DNA from: Desulfobaculum sp044987625
GTDB lineage: Bacteria > Desulfobacterota > Desulfovibrionia > Desulfovibrionales > Desulfovibrionaceae
Length of the DNA stretch: 64,000 nt
Reading direction: 5' to 3'
Assembly: GCF_044987625.1 (NCBI RefSeq)
Contig: NZ_JBJDSB010000001.1
Location: 62,001 to 126,000 of the forward strand
In this document: positions 16,313-24,526 of the stretch, in pieces
Position numbering within the stretch: the first letter of the stretch is position 1
Layout: each line of letters begins with the position of its first letter
Program-made: the position numbers and the translations under genes
The notes under the pieces: model-generated
What the model saw: the letters and a program-made list of their open reading frames with translations, nothing else
What the model was told of the DNA's origin: nothing
The model's database searches: none

Positions 16313-19225
16313 CTAAGGGACAGCAGCCGTCGCCCTCGTGGACATGCGGTAGATTTCGTGCGGGTCGAGGATAAGCACCACGGAACCGTCACCCATGATG
16401 GTGGCACCGGAGATGCCTTCCTTCTCCCCAAGGTAGTCGCCAAGGGGTTTAATGACGATTTCCTGCCGCTCCAGCAGGCTGTCCACAATGATGCCAAGGC
16501 GGCGGTTGCCATCCTGAATCACCACGATGGGCAACTGCTTGCGCGTATCCTCTTCGCCCCCTGAGTCGGAGTCGATTTCCAGAATCTCGGAGAGTTCCAG
16601 AATGCCAAGGACCTCGCCGCGCATGGTGACGGCCTTGCGGTTGTTGACCTCGGTGAGAAGGTCGGCATCCAGCTTGGTCGTCTCGGACACGGCTTCAAGG
16701 GGAATGGCGTAGACCTGACCGCCCACGGTAATCATCAGTGCGTCGATGATGGCAAGCGTCAGCGGCAGGGACAGGGTAAAGCGCGTGCCCTTGCCGACGT
16801 CGGTCTGCACGTTGATGGAGCCTTTGAGGTTTTTGATGTTCGTCTTTACGACGTCCATGCCGACACCTCGGCCCGAGATATCCGTAATCTTCTCCGCGCC
16901 GGAGAAGCCCGGAGCGAAAATCAGCTCAATGGCCTGCTGGTCGTCCAGCGCCTTGGCCTCTTCGGGCGAGATAACGCCCTTCTTGACGCCGACTTCGCGC
17001 ATGCGCTGGGGGTCAATGCCCTTGCCGTCGTCCTCGACCTCAATATTCACGGAGTTGCCCGCGTGGTAGGCGCGCAGGTAGACCTTGCCGGTTTCGGGCT
17101 TGGAGGTTTCCTTGCGCTCCGCCGGGGATTCCAGACCGTGGTCCACGGAGTTTCGGATAAGGTGGACAAGCGGATCGCCGATTTCCTCGATGACGCTCTT
17201 GTCCAGTTCCGTCTCTTCGCCTTCCATGATGAGTTCCACATTCTTGCCGCTCTTGCGCGACAGGTCGCGGACAAGGCGGGGGAAGCGGGTGAACACGGTC
17301 TTCACGGGCACCATGCGCACTTTCATAATGGTGTCCTGCAGGTCATCAGAAATGCGGGCCATTGCGTAAGTGGTTTCCGTCAGATTCGATGCCACGTCCT
17401 GCAGGTCCACGCCTTCGCCGCTTTCGCCGCCCTCTTCCAAGTGGCGGGCCAGCATGGTGAACCGGTTGCGGTTGATGATCAACTCGCCAATGAGGTTCAT
17501 CAGGTGGTCCAGCTTCTCGTGGTCCACGCGGATGGTGGAGGAGACCTTGGGCTTGTGCGCGTCCTTGGCGGCAGCTTTGGCCGCGGGCTTGGCGGCGGGC
17601 TTCTTAGGCTCCGGCGCGGGCGCGGGCTTGGCGTCAGCCTTTGGCTCGGGCTTGGGTTCCGGCTTCGGTTCCGGCTTTGCCTCGGCTTTCGGTTCCGGTT
17701 TCGGCTCAGGCTTGGGCTCAGGCTTGGGCTCAGGTTTCGGCTCTTCCTTAGGCTCCTCTTTGGGCGCCGCCGGTTCGGGCTGCGGCTCGGCCGCGGGAGC
17801 ATGCTCCAGCTCCTCTTCGGCAGCGGCGGCCAGTTCCTCTTCGCCACCGCCCTTCAGGCGGGTCACGATACCCTGAATCTGGTCACTCAGGATGCCGCAT
17901 TCCTGACGCAGGATGTCCAGCATCAGGGAAAAATCCATATCCGCCGTACGGGCCTGATCCACCAGTCCTGCGGTGCGGCCAGCATTGAGCTTGATGTCTT
18001 CAAAGCCCATGTATCCGGCGGAGTTCTGCACGGTGATGAGCGAGCGGTACAGCGCGTCCACAAAGCTGGACTGCGAGGGGTCCTTGCCCAGCTCCTCAAG
18101 GGAGAGGTTGATGGCGGCAATCTGCTGGTCCACCGTGGCGATGAAGATACCGGCGTCCTCTTCGTCCACCTCCAGCGAGGGCTGAGGCTCGGCGGCGGGC
18201 TTGGCGGCCTGCGCGGGGGCGGGTTCTTCGGCTGGTGCGGCCTCCTCCGCGGGAGCCTCCTGCGCTTTGGATTCCTCGTCGCCCTCTGTCTGGGGCAGAA
18301 GAATTTCGCCGGTCTTCTCGGCGTGCTGCAGGGCATGCACCAGCTTACGCGTGTCCAAGGATTCCGCCTCGGCGCTCTCGGAGTCCACATTGCCGATGAG
18401 GGTTTCAATGGCGTCGGCCACCATGAGCAACAGATCAACCAGCGGCTGCGAGACCTTCATCTCGCCGCGGCGCACAATGTTGAGCAGCGTCTCGGCCTCG
18501 TGCGTCAGGGAGTTGAGGTCCTTGAAGCCGACAATGCCGCTGTTGCCCTTGAGGTTATGGTAGTACCGGAAGATGTCGTTGACGGTCTCGTCGGGCGTTT
18601 CGTCCTTTTCCAGACCGAGCAAGGCTTCGTTGAGATTCTGGACGATCTCTCGGGCTTCTTCGAGGAAGTCCTCAAGGTGTTCCTTAGCCGCCACGGTGAG
18701 GGTGTACCTTTCTACCACGAAGGGTTCCAGCTCCTCCTCCGGCTCGGCGGCTGGCGGCGCGGGGGCGCCCGGCTCGGCGACCGCCGGGGTCTCATCGACC
18801 TCGGGCGCAGCGGGGGCGGCCGGAGCTTCACCACCCGCAAGCAGGGCGTCCAGCGTGTTCACCGTGTCGGTGATATCCACATCGCCTTCACCGCCCTCCG
18901 TCTCCAGATTATCAATCATGGTCCGTAAGAGGTCCGTGGAGCTCAGGATAACGTCCATAATCTCAGACGTGACCACCATCTTGCCTTTGCGCAGCTCGTC
19001 CATAACGTTTTCCGCGCGATGGGCGAGCATATTGATGGTGTTCAGCCCAAGAAAACCCGATGCCCCCTTGAGGGAATGCATGGGCCTGAAGATTTCGTTC
19101 AGGAGGTCCAGATTCTCGGGGTTGTTCTCAAGCTCAAGCAGATTTGGCTCAATCGTCTCTAGATGCTCTTTGGCCTCTATGATGAAATCTGCAAATATTT
19201 CAGGATCCATGAACTCCTGACTCAT
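16313..19225 (-). CDS. cheA: Chemotaxis histidine kinase CheA with three HPt-like domains
   Basis: This 970-residue kinase is longer than typical CheA. HPt1 has its phospho-acceptor at His50 (MHSLKGASG), and HPt2 at His223 (YHNLKGNSG). A third HPt-like segment around residues 350-450 aligns (RSLITVQNSAGYMG) but has Ile397 in place of His, so it cannot be phosphorylated there. A Lys-Pro-Glu-rich linker (about 482-560) leads to the dimerization helices (HEKLDHLMNLIGELI), an HATPase domain with HLIRNSVDHGLE and DDGKGID boxes and ISGRGVGMDVV, and a C-terminal CheW-like domain. No P2 domain is apparent. It phosphorylates CheY (next gene upstream) and CheB. It is the last gene of the operon and ends at a terminator. 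Confidence 0.95.
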   Translation of the reverse strand: MSQEFMDPEIFADFIIEAKEHLETIEPNLLELENNPENLDLLNEIFRPMHSLKGASGFLGLNTINMLAHRAENVMDELRKGKMVVTSEIMDVILSSTDLLRTMIDNLETEGGEGDVDITDTVNTLDALLAGGEAPAAPAAPEVDETPAVAEPGAPAPPAAEPEEELEPFVVERYTLTVAAKEHLEDFLEEAREIVQNLNEALLGLEKDETPDETVNDIFRYYHNLKGNSGIVGFKDLNSLTHEAETLLNIVRRGEMKVSQPLVDLLLMVADAIETLIGNVDSESAEAESLDTRKLVHALQHAEKTGEILLPQTEGDEESKAQEAPAEEAAPAEEPAPAQAAKPAAEPQPSLEVDEEDAGIFIATVDQQIAAINLSLEELGKDPSQSSFVDALYRSLITVQNSAGYMGFEDIKLNAGRTAGLVDQARTADMDFSLMLDILRQECGILSDQIQGIVTRLKGGGEEELAAAAEEELEHAPAAEPQPEPAAPKEEPKEEPKPEPKPEPKPEPKPEPKAEAKPEPKPEPKPEPKADAKPAPAPEPKKPAAKPAAKAAAKDAHKPKVSSTIRVDHEKLDHLMNLIGELIINRNRFTMLARHLEEGGESGEGVDLQDVASNLTETTYAMARISDDLQDTIMKVRMVPVKTVFTRFPRLVRDLSRKSGKNVELIMEGEETELDKSVIEEIGDPLVHLIRNSVDHGLESPAERKETSKPETGKVYLRAYHAGNSVNIEVEDDGKGIDPQRMREVGVKKGVISPEEAKALDDQQAIELIFAPGFSGAEKITDISGRGVGMDVVKTNIKNLKGSINVQTDVGKGTRFTLSLPLTLAIIDALMITVGGQVYAIPLEAVSETTKLDADLLTEVNNRKAVTMRGEVLGILELSEILEIDSDSGGEEDTRKQLPIVVIQDGNRRLGIIVDSLLERQEIVIKPLGDYLGEKEGISGATIMGDGSVVLILDPHEIYRMSTRATAAVP
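17630..17765 (-). repeat. Tandem KPEP-type coding repeat in cheA
   Basis: A run of near-identical six- and twelve-base units encodes alternating Lys-Pro-Glu-Pro and EPKAEAK blocks in the CheA linker (residues about 488-535). It is low-complexity coding sequence that could vary in copy number by slippage. Confidence 0.8.
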
Positions 19226-19310
19226 TGCCCTACCTCAAAAGTTCGGCGTTCCGGAGTGAGAAAGACCAACCGGACACCCGTTGGAAACAGTCCAGGCGCA
19301 AATCGGCCGA

Positions 19311-19682
19311 TTACGCGCCAAGGAGCATTTTGACGTTCTTCACCATGGTATCGGGCTGTGCGGGCTTGACCATGTACAGGTTGGCCCCAAGGTTCAGGCC
19401 GGTTTGGATGTCCTTGTCCTGGCCTTCCGTGGAAAGCACGACGATGGGCACATCCCTGTAGGTATCCTGCTCGCGGACCGTCTTGATAAAGGTGAAGCCG
19501 TCCATGCGTGGCATGTTCACATCGGAGATGATGAGGTCCACATGCTCTGCGGAGTACAGCTTCTCAAGACCATCCAGCCCGTCTTCGGCGGTCGTCACCT
19601 TGAAGCCTTCCTTCTTCATGATGAAGGCAACCAGATTCCGCACAGTCTTTGAATCGTCCACAATAAGAATATGTTTAGACAT
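19311..19682 (-). CDS. cheY: Response regulator CheY
   Basis: This 123-residue single receiver domain has the acidic pair of ILIVDDSKTVR, the phospho-acceptor Asp in LIISDVNMPRMDG (residue about 53), Thr/Ser in VVLSTEG and Lys in YMVKPAQP. There is no output domain, so it acts as a diffusible CheY controlling a motor or other target after phosphorylation by CheA. It lies between cheW and cheA on the minus strand. Confidence 0.93.
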   Translation of the reverse strand: MSKHILIVDDSKTVRNLVAFIMKKEGFKVTTAEDGLDGLEKLYSAEHVDLIISDVNMPRMDGFTFIKTVREQDTYRDVPIVVLSTEGQDKDIQTGLNLGANLYMVKPAQPDTMVKNVKMLLGA

Positions 19683-19691
19683 TTTCTCTCC

Positions 19692-20375
19692 CTATCCCTT
19701 GAGAACCTTGTCCACGATGCGGTCAACCGAAAGGATGCCTACCAGCCTCGCGTCCTCAGCCTTGAGGAGCCCTGCCACGTATTCGACGTTGCCGCCGAGG
19801 TGGGTTTCCACTCCCCAGTCGATGCTGTCCTGCTCAACCCTGTACATCGTCTTCACCGATTCAATCAGAAGGCCCACCTGCAACCCCTTGCGTTTACAGA
19901 CCACGATGAAACGGCAGTCTTCTTTCGCCACGGGGATGCCCATCAGCATGCCGGTCATGACCAGTGGCGTGACGCGGCCTCGCAGGTTCACGATGCCCGA
20001 GATAAATCCCGGAGCCGCCGGAAGCTTGGTCGGAGCGACATATTTGATGACCTCCTGCACGGTGTCGATGGGCACCGTAAACTCCTGCCCGCCAAGCGAG
20101 AAGGCAACCAGCTGGAGGGAAGGCTCGTTCTTGAGGCTTTCCATCAGGTCTGGTTCGTCTACGGATTCCTGCGCCGTCTGCCCGTCATCAGAACGCCGTG
20201 CAAAGCCCGGGGCCGCCTGCACCTGTGCAGGGTCCGGCAGGCTCTGTCCTACGGCGTCCGCGTTTTCCCCGTGCCCCATGTATTTCTTCAGAAAGGCCTG
20301 TTCGGCCTCCGTCAGATTCTCATCGGACTCCGGGAGAAAATTGCGTTCCAGAAAGTATTCCTCAGGCGTCTTCAT
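19692..20375 (-). CDS. cheW: CheW-like adaptor with N-terminal extension
   Basis: This 227-residue protein has a C-terminal CheW domain from about residue 88 (LQLVAFSLGGQEFTVPIDTVQEVI, then FISGIVNLRGRVTPLV) and an unusual 85-residue N-terminal region rich in Glu, Asp and Gln. CheW normally bridges receptors to CheA. Its start codon overlaps the end of the ParA gene by 14 bases. In Vibrio the ParC ATPase is partnered by ParP, a protein with an N-terminal ParC-binding part and a CheW-like C-terminus. This gene pair has the same arrangement, so the extension may bind the ParA protein; that is inference. Confidence 0.88.
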   Translation of the reverse strand: MKTPEEYFLERNFLPESDENLTEAEQAFLKKYMGHGENADAVGQSLPDPAQVQAAPGFARRSDDGQTAQESVDEPDLMESLKNEPSLQLVAFSLGGQEFTVPIDTVQEVIKYVAPTKLPAAPGFISGIVNLRGRVTPLVMTGMLMGIPVAKEDCRFIVVCKRKGLQVGLLIESVKTMYRVEQDSIDWGVETHLGGNVEYVAGLLKAEDARLVGILSVDRIVDKVLKG

Positions 20376-21144
20376 TCGCTACGATCTCTTTTGCTAACAG
20401 GGAGTATTCGATGGCGCCGCGGGAGTTTTCATCTATCTCGTAGATAACCTTGCCCTTGGCGCTCGCCTCGCGAAAGTTGGTGTCCAGATTGATGACCGTT
20501 TCAAACATCTTGTCGCCGAGCTTCTTTCTCAGCAGATTCAGCACCCGTCTGCACGCCCCGGCCCTGCGGTCGAACATTGTCGGCAGAGCCCGAAACCGGA
20601 TGGGGCGTGCCAGCACCCGGTTCAGCGTGCGTATTGTGTCAAAGAGCAGCCGCAGTCCATGCAGGGCCAGAAAGTCGGTCTGGATGGGGATAATCACCAG
20701 ATCCGATGCCACCAAGGCGTTGACCAGAAGCACACCGACATGCGGTGGACAGTCCAAAACGATGTAGTCGTACTCGCCCTTCAACGGCTCCAGCGCATCC
20801 TTGAATATTGCCCCGCGCCCTGGGCGGGACTTCAGGTCCATCTCCAATTCGGAGAGGCGGATGCTTGCCGCGGCAAAATCAAACCCCGGTTTTTGCTCCT
20901 GGTGGATGATCTTTTTCCACAGCTCGGGGACGTCGTCCTTCTCGGCATAAAAGATGTCGAGAACGGTGTGGGTCAGGTCCTCCGGGTAGTGCGCCAGATG
21001 GATGGAGGCGCAGGCATGGGGGTCCAGGTCCATGACCACGGTCTTCTTCCCCAGCCTGTGCAGCGCGGCCCCGAGGCTCAGCGCTGTTGTCGTCTTCCCT
21101 ACGCCACCCTTTTGGTTGGCGACGGCGAGCACCTTAATACCCAA
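20362..21144 (-). CDS. ParA-family ATPase of the chemotaxis operon
   Basis: The product (about 260 residues) is a MinD/ParA ATPase: deviant Walker A KGGVGKTTTALSLG near the start, Walker A' DLDPHACASIHL, and YDYIVLDCPPHVG for Walker B. ParA proteins in chemotaxis operons (ParC, PpfA) position signalling arrays in the cell. The open frame reaches an ATG at 21189, but no ribosome site precedes it. A TTG at 21144 has GAGGG about eight bases before it and puts the Walker loop at the usual distance from the N-terminus, so I prefer it. It overlaps cheW and follows the PilZ gene. Confidence 0.85.
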   Translation of the reverse strand: MGIKVLAVANQKGGVGKTTTALSLGAALHRLGKKTVVMDLDPHACASIHLAHYPEDLTHTVLDIFYAEKDDVPELWKKIIHQEQKPGFDFAAASIRLSELEMDLKSRPGRGAIFKDALEPLKGEYDYIVLDCPPHVGVLLVNALVASDLVIIPIQTDFLALHGLRLLFDTIRTLNRVLARPIRFRALPTMFDRRAGACRRVLNLLRKKLGDKMFETVINLDTNFREASAKGKVIYEIDENSRGAIEYSLLAKEIVANEDA

Positions 21145-21231
21145 CGTTTTTCCCTCGTCGTGTACGCGCCCGTCCCGCATGGGGCGCATTGTGGCGTCAG
21201 CGCGGGACTTTTCTTCCGGGCCTGTCCCCTC

Positions 21232-21624
21232 TTACACTGCTCTTGAGATAAATCTCCTCAGTGCCTGCAGGTCGTCAAAGTCCACATCCAAAAAGCGAAT
21301 GCCGTGCTTATAGCGCGTCAGCGGCATAATCTCCTCAATGCGGACAACCTCGGCAATGGCCTGCAGGTACTGGCCTGCGTCACTTTCAAAGACCTTGAAG
21401 TAACCGGAATGGAACTTGTTGAGGCTTGGGATAAAAATCTTCACCTGCAACTTGTCCCCGTCCTTGAACTTCTGCCCGCAGACGACGCTCATTCCACTTG
21501 CGCTGATGTCCGCGCAGCTGACTTCATGTTTCTTCTGCCGTGCCAAAGGAAAGCGAAACTCTCGCAGCTCCACACGAAAATTCTTGGGGAGTCGGACTTC
21601 CCTGCGTCTCTCGGTTGCATTCAT
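21232..21624 (-). CDS. PilZ-domain protein
   Basis: This 130-residue protein carries the PilZ c-di-GMP signature: an Arg-rich RRREVRLP at the N-terminus and CADISASGMSVV (D-x-S-x-x-G) about 35 residues later, followed by beta strands ending in KHGIRFLDVD. It would sense cyclic di-GMP and affect motility or the chemotaxis machinery encoded around it. The ATG at 21624 places the Arg motif at residues 5-10; AGGAGG lies about 12 bases upstream, slightly long. It sits between cheR and the ParA gene. Confidence 0.85.
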   Translation of the reverse strand: MNATERRREVRLPKNFRVELREFRFPLARQKKHEVSCADISASGMSVVCGQKFKDGDKLQVKIFIPSLNKFHSGYFKVFESDAGQYLQAIAEVVRIEEIMPLTRYKHGIRFLDVDFDDLQALRRFISRAV

Positions 21625-21665
21625 CGCGACGGATTTCCTCCTGCATGCAAGTACCACGAGGCACG

Positions 21666-22541
21666 TTAACCCTTCTTATAGACAATGGCTCCGGTGTAGT
21701 GCATCGGCTTGAATGCACGGGTGATGTTATGCAGCGACTCGGAGTGTCCAATCAGCAGAAACCCTCCGGGCAGAAGATTGTCGTAGAATGAACTGATGAC
21801 ATTCTTCTTCATGGCATCATCAAAGTAGATGATGACGTTGCGGCAGAAGACGATGTGAGAGCGTTCCACACGCTTAAGCTGCATACGATCGCTGAGGTTG
21901 ATTTGTCCAAAGGTGATGAGCTTTTTCAGCTCTGGCTTCACCTTGAATTTGCCGTCTTCCTCATCGAAGTACTTGGGAATAATTTCCTTCGGTGTCGTGC
22001 GAAGCGCATACTCCGTATACACGCCCCGGCGCGCCGACGCCAGCACCGCGTCCGAAAGGTCGTTGGCGGTGATGCGAATATCCCAAGAACTAATCTCACT
22101 GCGCAGGGTTTCATGCAGCTGGATGGCCATTGTGTAAGGCTCTTCGCCCGTGGAACATCCTGCAGACCAAATGCGCAGCTTTTTGGTGCCCTTCTTGCGC
22201 TGCTCATCAAGGATTTCCTTCAGCACATTTTCCTGAAAGACCTTGAGCTGCGGCGGATTGCGAAAAAAGCTCGTCTCGTTGGTGGTGACCACCTCAAAGA
22301 GCTTGCTCAGCTCCTGCCGTTTTTGCGCGTCGTACTGCAAGTAGTAATAGTACTCGCCAAAGGACTTGAGGTTCAGGTGCTTCAGCCGGTTCCGGAGTCG
22401 GTTTTCCAACAGATACTTGCGGTTATCTGCAATATAGATGCCGCACTTATCGTAGATGAAATCCCGGAGCTGTTTGAACTCCTCCGGAGAAATCGTGAAC
22501 TCCTTCTTCAGGGAGATGGTCTTGGAGAAGAGAGAAGACAT
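21666..22541 (-). CDS. cheR: Chemoreceptor methyltransferase CheR
   Basis: This 291-residue protein has the all-alpha CheR N-terminal domain (FKQLRDFIYDKCGIYIADNRKYLLENRLRNRL) and a SAM-binding methyltransferase domain with LRIWSAGCSTGEEPYTMAI, NDLSDAVLASARRGVY and IVFCRNVIIYFD. It methylates glutamates of chemoreceptors, opposing CheB. The frame is open to 22724 but the ATG at 22541 has GGGAGGG before it and abuts the stop of the HEAT-repeat gene. Confidence 0.93.
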   Translation of the reverse strand: MSSLFSKTISLKKEFTISPEEFKQLRDFIYDKCGIYIADNRKYLLENRLRNRLKHLNLKSFGEYYYYLQYDAQKRQELSKLFEVVTTNETSFFRNPPQLKVFQENVLKEILDEQRKKGTKKLRIWSAGCSTGEEPYTMAIQLHETLRSEISSWDIRITANDLSDAVLASARRGVYTEYALRTTPKEIIPKYFDEEDGKFKVKPELKKLITFGQINLSDRMQLKRVERSHIVFCRNVIIYFDDAMKKNVISSFYDNLLPGGFLLIGHSESLHNITRAFKPMHYTGAIVYKKG

Positions 22542-22542
22542 G

Positions 22543-24474
22543 TTAGCTACCCTCCCCGCCTTGTTCATCCTGAATTCGAGCGAGCGCGTCCTCGGCTGCC
22601 GCGGAAAGTTCGGGGTTCTCGGAATTGACGATTTCCAAAAGCGCGCGGAACGCGTTTTCGCCGCCAATGGAGCCAAGGGTCTCCACCACCTTAATCTGCA
22701 CCAGCGGGGATTCGTCCTCCGCAAGGTCCATCAGGCGGGGAATGGCCTTCTTGGCGGCCTTTTGTCCCAGCGCCTCCACTGCGCGCACACGGACCCAGTC
22801 GTCAGCGTCATCAAGCGCGACAAGTAGCATGGGCACCACAGCGTCATCGTCACAGCCGCCCATAAGGTCCACAACGGCCAGCCGCACTTCGCGGTTTTCG
22901 TCGCTCAGACGATTCTCGATAACCGGGAGCCACGTCTGCAGGTCTGCACACATGTGGGAGAAGGCCTCAAGGGCCACCTTGCGGATGTCGGGGATTTCGT
23001 CCTCAAGGGCGAGCTTGATGTCATCGATATTGGCAGCAATATCCAGCTTGCCCATGGCGTAGACGGCCATAAGCCTGTGGATGGGTTCCGGACTGCGGAA
23101 CAGCGTGTGGAAGCGCTCGTTCATCGCCTCGCCGCCCACGTTCACGCAGGCTTCCAGCGCGGCTTCCTTCACGTCGTCGTAGGGATGTTCGAGGAAGCCG
23201 AAGAGCACCTCTCCGGTGTCTTCGTCCTTGAGCACGGTGCCGAAGTAAGCCAGCGCGCCCTTGAGCACGGTGCCGTCGTTATGCTTCTGCAGCACATCAA
23301 GGAAGAAATCCTTCACCACCGCGCCGCAATTGGTGAGCGCGGTAATCAGGGCGCGCTGCACATCGCGCTCGCAGTCCCAGAAGACGTTGGTCATCAGTGA
23401 GCAGACCGCGTCGTCCTTGGTCCGGCCCAGCGCTTCCACAGCGACCAGCGCCCTGTGGGTGTCCTTGCCGTGCAGGCCGTCCCTCAGGGCCTCGGTCAGG
23501 CCGATATTGGCAAGGGCGTCCACGGCAATGCCAAGGCGCTCCGGCACACGCTCGGGGTCCATGTGCGAGGCGAGCTCCAGAACCTCTGCCGAGGCCTTTT
23601 CGCCGCCCACAAAGCCGAGGCCAAGGATGGCGGCGTCCTGGATGTCCTCTTCCTCATCATGGATGGCGATGAGCAGGTACTGCCGGAATTTTTCGCGCTC
23701 TTTCTGCGACAGCAGCTTGAGCGACTTGCCGCCGAGGATGTTGACGATGGCTTTGACGATTTTATTGCGCAGAGCGGTGGGAGAGGAGTCCATCTGCGCC
23801 AGTAGCATAGGCACGGCCTTGACGTTGGCCATCTCGCCGAGGGCCTCGACGATCATGGACGCAACAAGGTCGGAACTACGGCCCATGGCTTTGGCCAGTG
23901 CGCCGATGGAACTGTCTTCGCGCACCTTGGCCAGCGCCTCGATGACGGCGAACTGAATCCATTCCTCATCCTTGAGGGCCTGATTCAAATATTTGGCGCC
24001 ATGCTTCAGCTGCAATTCACCAAGGCTGACCGCGGCCTGATACCGCACGTTCACCTCGGGGTCCTTCAGCAACATGTCGCCAAGCGGCGACACCGCCTGG
24101 GAACTGCCGCTGGAGCCGAGAATGTCGGACACAAATATCCGAATATCCGGGTCCTCGTCGTGCACCAGCTTGGTCAACGACGACATGGCCTCCCCCGCTA
24201 TCTCGCGGAGGATGTCCATGGACAGGTTACGCACGGGAGCATCATCGGAACGCAAGAGAGGAATGACGGCCTCTGCCGTCTCTACGCCCCCCAGCTTACG
24301 CAGCGCCATGTCCGCGGCTTCCTGCAACCCCAAATTGTCCGACAGCAAAAGCTGGGCAAGGTCTGGAATGGCCTCTCGGCATTCCTTGTCTCCCGCGAGG
24401 AAAGCGGCTTCGCGCTTGTCCTCCACCTCGCCGGTTTGCAGGACTTTGGCTATCTCCTTGCAGTTCTCCATCAT
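22543..24474 (-). CDS. HEAT-repeat protein of the chemotaxis operon
   Basis: This 643-residue protein is built of about 18-20 HEAT/PBS-lyase-type repeats of roughly 31 residues, such as AVIPLLRSDDAPVRNLSMDILREIAG and VSPLGDMLLKDPEVNVRYQAAVSLGEL, running almost end to end. It has no signal peptide, membrane segment or enzymatic motif. Such solenoids act as protein-binding scaffolds. Its place between cheB and cheR, with its stop abutting the cheR start, suggests a role in the chemotaxis complex, perhaps with the ParA protein; no partner can be named from sequence. An AAGGA site precedes the first ATG. Confidence 0.85.
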   Translation of the reverse strand: MMENCKEIAKVLQTGEVEDKREAAFLAGDKECREAIPDLAQLLLSDNLGLQEAADMALRKLGGVETAEAVIPLLRSDDAPVRNLSMDILREIAGEAMSSLTKLVHDEDPDIRIFVSDILGSSGSSQAVSPLGDMLLKDPEVNVRYQAAVSLGELQLKHGAKYLNQALKDEEWIQFAVIEALAKVREDSSIGALAKAMGRSSDLVASMIVEALGEMANVKAVPMLLAQMDSSPTALRNKIVKAIVNILGGKSLKLLSQKEREKFRQYLLIAIHDEEEDIQDAAILGLGFVGGEKASAEVLELASHMDPERVPERLGIAVDALANIGLTEALRDGLHGKDTHRALVAVEALGRTKDDAVCSLMTNVFWDCERDVQRALITALTNCGAVVKDFFLDVLQKHNDGTVLKGALAYFGTVLKDEDTGEVLFGFLEHPYDDVKEAALEACVNVGGEAMNERFHTLFRSPEPIHRLMAVYAMGKLDIAANIDDIKLALEDEIPDIRKVALEAFSHMCADLQTWLPVIENRLSDENREVRLAVVDLMGGCDDDAVVPMLLVALDDADDWVRVRAVEALGQKAAKKAIPRLMDLAEDESPLVQIKVVETLGSIGGENAFRALLEIVNSENPELSAAAEDALARIQDEQGGEGS

Positions 24475-24526
24475 TCTCCCATCCTTGCATCATTCTCCCG
24501 GGTTGACGCCCGGGGCGGCATATGGG

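Noticed and set aside
17630..17765. Short-unit repeat that could be taken for a CRISPR-like array
   Set aside because: The units are 6-12 bases without spacers and are in frame in the CheA linker.
17063..18928. Plus-strand open frame (621 codons) opposite cheA
   Set aside because: The Gly/Leu/Arg repeats are the antisense reading of the CheA linker repeat and domains. No ribosome site or motif supports it.
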